Below, piece by piece: positions 57,128 to 64,000 of a stretch of 64,000 nt of DNA. The stretch spans positions 146,682,318 through 146,746,317 of the forward strand of contig NC_133395.1 of NCBI RefSeq assembly GCF_047511655.1. Direction: 5' to 3'. The notes below the pieces were generated by a model. The model searched no databases, was not told where the DNA came from, and worked only from the letters and a program-made list of their open reading frames with translations. Made by a program: the position numbers and the translations under genes. Each line of letters begins with the position of its first letter. Positions within the stretch are counted from its first letter, which is position 1. This DNA comes from Castor canadensis (Eukaryota; Chordata; Mammalia; Rodentia; Castoridae).

Positions 57128-57329
57128 CAAGCAAGGAAGGATGCTGGTTTCATTAGATGAAGAGGAGGCACAGAGCACACACACATCACACCACACATCA
57201 CCCCTGTACACATGAGCACAGACAAGGATGGACACAAAGAAACCGGTATCTTTTAGTAAAAAGAAAGGGTTGGAAACAATGTAACCTCCATCAGGCAACA
57301 CGTAGATTGTAGCAAATTACCAAGAAGAA

Positions 57330-57530
57330 CGTGGAGATTGGTAAGTACACCAGAAGCATTTCATCAACTGAAAGAAATCAGAGCTGGAATAATACTATAA
57401 TATGATCCTATTTATTTCTTAAACAACAATTAATATATGTATATGTATGTGCATTTTTTAAAAGGTCAAGACAAAAACAGATCTTTTAAAAATAAAGAAA
57501 CTATTCAAGTAACAGAGGAGGGAACGTTAG
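57330..57530 (+). mobile_element. Possible L1 3' relic
   Basis: AT-rich text 'gatcctatttatttctta' and 'gtatatgtatgtgcattt' resembles the 3' region of old L1 copies. Weak. Confidence 0.35.
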
Positions 57531-58229
57531 GAGGCCTCTGCCTTTTGTTCTAGACACCGCTATTGCTGGCTTAGCACAGTACTCCAGGATCCAGGTATTG
57601 TTTTCAAACATAAAAGTCTCAAGGTGGTGGGGGCCTCTCTGACATGGCTTTCTGGGCCTGATTCTCCCAGCCTTCCCAGGTTTCTCCTGCATCTCCCCAC
57701 TTTCTGCCTCTGTCTCCTCCCTCCCCCTCCCTCCCCCACACCCACATCTTCCCCTATGGTTGGAAGACACTGCCTGTTAGTGCACGCACTGCCCAGAGAC
57801 CTGGATCTGGGCAAAATCAACAGAGGACAAGATGGTGACTTTTGCCTGGTACGAGCCCTCTAACATTTGTCCCCACCCTTAGTTCTCTAGGCCTCAGGGG
57901 ACCCACAGCCTGCCCAGCCTTGATGCAGCAGTGCCCACTCAGCACAATAAAAGGAGGGGCTGCCAAGGGGAGGCTGGACCTCTGAAGCCTTGGAAATAGG
58001 TTGCAAGCTCTTGGGGCAGGGGGTGGGGGTGAGGGGCTGAACCACAGTGATGACTGAGACCCAGGTAAGAACCACGGGATGCAGGGGGCCCCACACTGAA
58101 TTGACACAGGAACCAAGAACCAGGGAGGACAGAGAACTGCCCAGAGACACAGGGCTGGACATGACAGAGAGAGAGAGAGAAAGAGAGTTCCAAAATAGCC
58201 TCACACTTCTTGCACCCTCCCCTCTGGCT

Positions 58230-58510
58230 CTTTCTGATCTGCACCCTGTACTCCAGCCACATGGCCTCCTGGGCCTTCCTCCCCTGTTGCCTCCAAGTCT
58301 CAGCTTACGTGCCAGTCTACCTGATTGATGTACACCCCTTCCCATCACCCCAGAACATCACCTGTCTCCTTGTCTTCACAACGCTTGCTGCTCTGTATCT
58401 CTACTTAGGTGTTGGGGTTCACAGACTCACTGACTGTCTCCCCACTAGGATGTCAAGTCCCCGAGGGCAGGCCCCACCCACCGTCCCCATCTCTGTGTCT
58501 CCTACCTGAG
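58230..58510 (+). mobile_element. L2 LINE fragment
   Basis: L2 3' order: 'ctgcaccctgtactccag', 'catggcctcctgggcc', 'cactaggatgtcaag', 'tccccgagggcagg' and 'ccatctctgtgtctcc'. Confidence 0.55.
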
Positions 58511-58899
58511 GACAGGGGCCAGAAGTGGGAGGTGCCCAGTCACTTCCTGTGGCATTGGGGAATAGCTTCACCCCACAGCAGTGGAGCTGGGACTGGTTTC
58601 ACCATCTCTGCACAGCTGTGAAGCTGAGCCTTAGACAAGCTGACACCCATGGCCACTTGCCAGTCAAGAGAACCAGCAAGTGGCCACAGCCACAACTCAG
58701 TGCAAGGGCTTCAGGTCCTCCTGCCAGTTCCGATTCTTGCTGGCTCTGTGGTCTTCAGAAATTCACTGGCGCCTCACCCAGCCCTGGCCTGAGTGGGTGT
58801 GAGGGCTGAATGGGGTGATCCAGCAGCCCTCTTACACACCGGGGACCCCTTCCAGGACACCAGTGGTGTAGGACCTGTATGTCCTTATTCTATGATTCA

Positions 58900-59475
58900 G
58901 TGCCTTTTCTCCTTAACCACGGCACTTTGCGCCATTCCTGTGAGTTTGTACTTTGAGATGCGACAGTAAAGCAAACAAAATTTTCTTTTTCCTTTCTCAG
59001 GATTTCAGGGATAGAAAATTTGTTCTTGCAGTGAATCTCAGTAACCTCGGCATATGATATTATTCTTTCTTTATTAAGTAGAGAACATTTACCTTATCGC
59101 TTAGAGGAAGAACTTTGTGGCTTCTCTTTGGCACATTTGAGTTGCCAGCATCACTATTCTTGCTCTTTGGGGCCATTGTTAAGTAAAAAAAAGGGCCACT
59201 TGATGACAAGGGCCGTAATACTGTGACAGACAACCTGATAACCAAGGTGGGTCTTCAGTGACTAATGGGTGGATACCACATACAGCATGGATACACTGAA
59301 CACAGGGACAATTCACATCCTGGACAGGACAGGGTGGGTCCTGTTTCATCACACTACTGAGATGGCTTGCAGTGTGAAACTTATGAATTATTTATTTCTA
59401 GATCTTTCATTTTATATTGACAGAGCCCAGTTGACCACAGGTAACTGAAGGCATGGAAAGTGAAACCACAGGTAA
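58900..59475 (-). pseudogene. Tigger (Tc1/mariner-pogo) DNA transposon relic with transposase N-terminus
   Basis: On the plus strand 59270-59475 shows the reversed end of a Tigger/MER2-type element ('gggtggataccacat', 'acactgaacacaggg', 'tatgaattatttatttc', 'cccagttgaccacagg', 'tggaaagtgaaaccac'). On the minus strand a frame beginning with ATG at 59173 reads MAPKSKNSDAGNSNVPKRS, then a HKVLPLSDKVNVL helix-turn-helix-like start. This matches the N-terminal DNA-binding region of pogo-type transposases. The frame stops after about 38 codons and the catalytic domain is missing, so the copy is dead. Related transposases were domesticated as CENP-B and TIGD proteins, but nothing here suggests domestication. 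Confidence 0.78.
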
Positions 59476-59479
59476 GAAG

Positions 59480-60955
59480 CGGCAACTGTGTTTGAAAGTG
59501 CCTGGCCCTGTGTCTGTACTCAGGACATGCAGGGCGGCTTTGGCTGGTGAGTCAGGTGGGGCAGGACCGGAAGGTGGACGGCTTTGCAAGCCAGGTCTCA
59601 CCCTTCTGCTTTGTCCATCAGCTTCTCCAGGTGGGGAGAAAGCAAGGACCCTACACAGAAACATGAGCGGTTCTAGTGACTCCCATGGTTGGGTAAAGCC
59701 TCCATGGAGGATTAATAAGCAAGGAGGCCAGAGGTGGGGTGGGCCAGGCCATGGGGGGGCTGAACTTCCCCTGGAGGCAGGTGGCGATGACAGGCAGTCA
59801 CCAAAGGAACTTGGGGTAGATATCAAGTGTGTGCTTGTCAGAGATTCCTCAAGCAAACAAATCTGAGGGGACATGCTCGAGGAGGGGCACAGTCACATAT
59901 CATCGGTTCCCCAGCTCCTGTGTGGCCCCCAGCCAAACGCCCTCTGCAGTATTCACTGGTCTTCTCCTGACCAATTCCAGCACCACCCTGTCTTCCTTCT
60001 TCCCACCTGAGCCAGATGAAGACTCACAAGATGGCTAGGAGCCCCAGGAATGGACGCTCGTCACTGTCACATGCCTTCCCCACTCTTGGCCAGGTGTGGG
60101 GTGTAGAGCTGGCCCTTCCTAGGTCCAGGGGTGATCACTCCACCCAGACCCAGCCAATCAGCAGCTGTATCCCATCAGTTGCAAGACCTCTCTATTCCAG
60201 AATGGGTGCAGGACTGGAACCCATGCCTGAGAACTTCCCTCATGTGCTGCATTCTTGCCTGCTGGGAAAGCTAGGCTCCTGCTCTGGGGTGAGCCTGGAG
60301 CTACTGACAGCCACTCAACCATGACACAGGAAGGATGCACAGAGCTGAGTCACAGGGGGTGATGATCAGGATGTCCTCAGAGTCCCAGGGCAGTTTTGCA
60401 GCCCAGAAGTGTGACCAGATCTACCCATGGACTACAGGTAACTCAAACCAATATAAAACAATCCTTTCTTCTGAAGTGGCTTTGAATTGATTTCTGTCTC
60501 TTGCCACTAGCTGCAATATTCCCCAGTGGTTGTCCTGGAACCAGCTCCCGAAATCTCAAATTCCATATCGTCAGCATCAGCCACAAGGTCCTGATGGTTC
60601 TCCATTATTCCAAGGTCACTCACAGAAACAAGAGAAACACCTGAGTCACCACTAGTCAACACTCTGGGGCAGGGAGGCGAGGATTTCTTTGCAGACCAGA
60701 GACTCCATAGAGGAAGTGGTCACTCATCAGCAATGTAGGAGGAAATTTCAGGGACCAGGCCCTAGAGGAGGCACAAGGGGGCAGCAGAGAAGAAGGGCAG
60801 AAGGAGGAAGAGCATGCTGGGCTCTTGACTGCACCAGATCAGGGTAGGACCTCAGAGCACAGGACACTGTCCCTTAGCCACTGCACTTTCTGGGCTTCCA
60901 AGGGGGTCAGGGATCAGCATTTCATCCAACCCTCATTGTTAGATGAGGAAAATTG
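59480..60955. other. No supported feature
   Basis: Unique-looking sequence. Opposed frames of 137 and 155 codons at 59407-59874 begin inside the transposon relic and are chance frames. Confidence 0.5.
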
Positions 60956-60960
60956 GGCTC

Positions 60961-61309
60961 TGTTATTTGGCTTTCCATCACTGTGACAAAAATGCCCAAG
61001 GAAATCCACTAAGAAGGAGGAAAGACTTATTTGAGCTCCTGATTTCAGTCCATGGTTGGTTGGCTCCACTGTTTAGGGTATGTTAAGGCAGAACATCATG
61101 GCAGGAGTCCCTAGAGGACCAAGACTGCTCACTTCATGGTGTCTGGGAAGCAAAGAGAGAGGGGAGGAGGGGCCAGGGTCCCAATATTCCCCTCAATATC
61201 CCCCCAATGACCTAACTGCCTCCCACTAGGCCCCACCTCCTGAAGATTCCACCACCTCCCAGTAGTGCCACAGGGTGGGGACCATTTTAGATTCAAACTT
61301 TAACAGGCT
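60961..61309 (-). mobile_element. ERVL-MaLR (rodent-type) solo LTR
   Basis: Reversed MaLR text: 'catcactgtgacaaaaatg', 'aggaggaaagacttatttg', 'cagtccatggttggttgg', 'cagaacatcatggcagg', 'cactaggccccacctcctg' and 'attccaccacctcccagt'. It is better preserved than the other LTRs, suggesting a later insertion. Confidence 0.8.
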
Positions 61310-61314
61310 ATAAG

Positions 61315-62855
61315 AAGATGTGAAATTTCCCATCACACAGCAAGTGAGCATCAGACCTGTGTCAAGAACCCGAACTCGATCCCGACCCTTCCCCACCTCC
61401 TCACATTCTAGGGCCAGTTTCCCAGTTAGCTTCTCCAGACACGAGCTGAGGCTCTGTCCTCCTTTCTCTGCACACACACCCTGGCCAAATCCTGCTTCCT
61501 GGACTTGCCTTTGCACATGACACTCGGCTGAGCCACCTGCACTACAGATCCAAGTGCCCATGGCAGCCCCACCCAGGACTCCACTGGGCCACAGGTGGCC
61601 TGTGTCACACTCAAGCCAGGTCTTCCTTTCTGTCGCCCCCAGCTGTCATCCAGGGCCCAGCACAGGGTTGCAAACTAAGACGCTTGGAGTGGCTTAAAAC
61701 GACACTTCAGTGAGCCAAGAGCAGTGAGGTTTAGGATGAGCTCAGCAGGCCAGCTGGTGCTCATTCCCACTGCAGTCGGACAGTTCCCAGAGCAAAAGGG
61801 GAAATGGACAGGGTCTCTGGAGGCCTAGGCTGGAAGCCAGCACATTCTACTGGCCAAAGCAGGTCACAGGCCAGGCCAGAGCCGGAGGGTAAGGAAAGGG
61901 ATCCGGCCCTTTGTGGGAGGCGCCGCCTCACACAGCAAAGGTATGAGGGCCTGGGGAAGGGAGCATTGTGCTATCTTTGGCACTCATGCAAAGGTGCCAA
62001 AGGGAAGAATGGCAGATAGTTCTGCAAGCAAGCAGCCGACCACAAATTCTAAACGTCGGGAACACTAAAGAGCCACTATTTTAAGCATTGCTATCAGAAC
62101 CCTAGCAAACCATTTCCAGTTTTGTGTTGAACAAAGGCACGATTGAGGGCCAGCTAGCTCAGGTCTGCCAGCTGACGCCCTCTGTGAGACACAGGTAATG
62201 ACTGCCTTTGAGGGAACGTGAGTGAAAGCACTCCCGCTTCAAAGGTGTTGGCGACTTCTGTACAGCCACTTGGCACCTGAACACTTCCTGCCACAAATGC
62301 ACAGGAATGGTGCATAAAATGTAACCAGTGTCCCTTTAAACACAGGGACCTGGTTTTAAAAAAAGTGGGTGTGAGGACGGTGCCAAAGCCTAAAAAAACC
62401 AATAGAAAAGCAAAGGCCAGCATAAGCCCATAGGCAGCAGGGGGGTCTGGGGTTTGGTTGTGTGGGAGCTCAGTGCCTACTGTTCCTGCAGGAGTGAGAG
62501 CCTTGGCCTTGGACAAGGGGGGTGGAAACTGAGCCCCCTCCCAGGTGAGAAGCTGAAGAGGCAGAGAGATACCAGCCAGATGCGGTGTAAAAGTGGCACT
62601 CTGACCCACGGTCTGCACAACCACCCAAAGATGCCAGCACTTCACCTAGAGTCACTGGCCAGCTACTCTCTGTGAGTCAGACCTGTGGGAAGTCAGACTA
62701 CTTTCTCCAGCAGCCAGTCCATGGCCAAACAATCAGCCCGAATGCCAGAACTTTCCTAATAACTGACAGCTCTTCTAATTTTTGTCCCTGTTTCCAATTT
62801 AGGACAAACCAGAGCAAGCCAAGTATGCACCCCAACCAGTCACACAGGCTGCCTA
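61315..62855. other. No supported feature
   Basis: Unique-looking DNA. The 163-codon minus frame at 62154-62645 overlaps other frames and lacks exon signals. Confidence 0.5.
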
Positions 62856-62858
62856 TTG

Positions 62859-63210
62859 CTAGGGAGCCTGCCTGCGGCTTCTCTGTGCTCCCAGCCTCCA
62901 GGGCACGCAGCCTCCTCCTTCCTCCACCTGCCGCTGAGTCTCAAAAAACCCGGTGGTGATGGCGTGCTCCCTCACTGAAGCAAACTGAGAGCAAAGAGCC
63001 CTGGCTTCCTCCCATGTGGGTGGTCCTCGTTCACTCCTGTGCAGGAGCAGTTCCCATAAATCCAGGACCAGCTCCAGATATCCATCTGCAAGTATGTAAC
63101 CAAAATGCCTTTCTTGCGGTAATGCAGGAGTGTTTGCATTAGGAGCAATTTTGACATACTTATCTTCAATAGGATAAATTGAAGGAAAACCTGTAAGACC
63201 ACCCGAAGAG
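62859..63210 (-). other. Unexplained protein-like frame next to an L1 junction
   Basis: I do not recognise this sequence. The minus strand is open for over 110 codons and its codon choice and residue mix look genuinely coding: it includes GLTGFPSIYPIEDKYVK, HFGYILADGYLELVLD and PPTWEEARALCSQF. An acceptor-like TTTCTATTACAG ends at 63211. No ATG opens the frame, so it could be an internal or terminal exon, a fragment of a processed pseudogene, or part of an unrecognised mobile element. The C-terminal 30 residues are low-complexity and basic before the stop at 62859. The L1 segment begins immediately to its right. Confidence 0.3.
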
Positions 63211-63221
63211 CTGTAATAGAA

Positions 63222-64000
63222 AGTAATGTCCATTCACAACAAAAACTCTCAACCACATAGGAATAAAAGGGAACTCCTTAGCACAATGCAAAAATGCACG
63301 TGGGAAACCCACCATGCTGGATGATGAACTATTCCAGTGAAGGTCAGGAGTGTGACCAGGATACACAATGTCCCCACATCTACCCAGCACTGCACTAAAG
63401 GTCTTGGCTTGTGCAGTAAGACAAGAAAAAGAAATTTAATCATAAGGACCAGGAAAAAAGAGACAAAAGCATTCGTTATTCACAAATTCTAAGATTCTAC
63501 ACTCAAAGTCCTAAGGAATCTATAGACGACCTAATGTAATTCACTCAGAAGTTGGGCAAAGTTGCTGGATGCAGAGTCAAAATACAAAAACAAATTGTCT
63601 CCCTCCACTACAGCAGAACAGCCAGAATTTTTAATTTCAAAAAATCATCACTCATAGTAACAATACATTTGCAGGATTAGAGAGCAATCTAGCAAAAGCT
63701 ATGCATAATCTTTGCACAGAAAATTATCAGTCCCTATTGGAAAACATAAAGGAAGACCAAAGTAAATTAGCCAGATATGCCACGTTCATGGATGAGAAGA
63801 CTCGATGCAATAAAAATGACAATTCTCTCAAATTGATCTATAAATTTAATTTAATCTCAGCTAAATCCCAATAGAGAATTTTTAAAAGTATGACAAGCTA
63901 AGCTGAAGATTTATGTGGGTGAGTAAAAGACTAAGAAAAGCTTTGACACTCCTAAAGAAAAAAAGATGGTGTGACCCTTCAAAACAGCTATTGAGATTGA
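63222..64000 (+). mobile_element. L1 fragment (reverse-transcriptase part of ORF2), runs off the window
   Basis: Ordered ORF2 landmarks on the plus strand: 'acaaaaactctcaacc', 'ataaaagggaactcctt', 'gtgggaaacccaccatg', 'gtaagacaagaaaaagaa', 'gttgctggatgcagag', 'tcaaaatacaaaaac', 'aaagtaaattagccag', 'ttcatggatgagaagac' and 'ctatcagctaaatccc'-like text. Frames are broken. The copy is 5' truncated near 63222, and its 3' part lies beyond 64000. Confidence 0.75.

Noticed and set aside
56681..57301. 206-codon minus-strand frame
   Set aside because: Much of it is a (CA)n microsatellite translated as Cys/Val repeats.
35060..61309. Possible endogenous retrovirus with internal genes linking the several LTR-like segments
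   Set aside because: The LTRs at 35.1, 43.8, 46.7, 53.3 and 61.0 kb are of different subtypes and orientations, with no internal retroviral sequence between them; they are solo relics.
63166..63443. Hydrophobic minus-strand frames suggesting a membrane protein at the right edge
   Set aside because: The plus strand here matches L1 ORF2 landmarks in order, so these frames are antisense L1.
1..64000. CRISPR arrays, operons, insertion sequences or phage genes
   Set aside because: None seen; the tandem repeats are eukaryotic microsatellites and the mobile elements are mammalian SINEs, LINEs, LTRs and DNA transposon relics.
1..64000. tRNA, rRNA, snRNA or Y RNA genes
   Set aside because: The only tRNA-like box sequences belong to SINEs; I recognised no intact small-RNA gene by eye.

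Overview
The window is nuclear DNA from a placental mammal, almost certainly a rodent. The evidence is the repeat content. There are many copies of a short tRNA-derived SINE whose internal promoter region reads like 'tggctcaagtggtagag' and 'gagttcaaaccccagta', and several composite SINEs that fuse a 7SL/B1-like monomer to that unit. Mammal-wide MIR and L2 relics, old L1M fragments, ERVL-MaLR LTRs and a Tigger DNA transposon fill in the background. From memory of these SINE types, a castorimorph rodent (beaver lineage) is the best guess; this was not checked against a database. Nothing in the window looks bacterial, plasmid-borne or phage-like. Almost all open reading frames are chance frames in GC-rich or repetitive DNA.

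Layout. 1-4.1 kb: two young SINEs flank the one convincing gene candidate. It is a minus-strand terminal exon (about 1620-2739) with a strong splice acceptor, a good Kozak ATG with no upstream ATG, a 204-codon Pro/Ser/Trp/Cys-rich frame, and an AATAAA signal followed by GT-rich DNA. 4.1-8.6 kb: a likely conserved non-coding block, then a dense cluster of decayed L1 fragments. 8.6-22.3 kb: quiet sequence broken by SINEs, microsatellites, old L1 and a second non-coding conserved-type block at 18.5 kb. 22.3-33.5 kb: L2, L1, SINE and MIR relics with candidate conserved blocks at 27.4, 29.5 and 32.1 kb, and two full RFX-type X-boxes at 20.3 and 23.0 kb. 33.5-45.3 kb: LTR and SINE relics, a striking periodic array of five GATTGG (inverted CCAAT) boxes with an octamer at 41.0-41.2 kb, and a CpG-dense candidate element at 45.0-45.2 kb. 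45.3-64 kb: MLT1 and other MaLR LTRs, several L1 fragments, a Tigger relic with the first codons of its transposase still readable, and an L1 ORF2 segment running off the end next to an unexplained minus-strand frame.

Interpretation (inference). The combination of few or no coding exons, several AT-rich homeodomain/GATA-motif blocks that keep CpGs, and a repeat-depleted GC-rich background is typical of an intergenic region or a large intron near a developmental regulator. Which locus this is cannot be said from the sequence alone. No multigene system or pathway is present. The most original signals are the uncharacterised 204-aa frame, the CCAAT/octamer array, the RFX sites and the conserved-type blocks.
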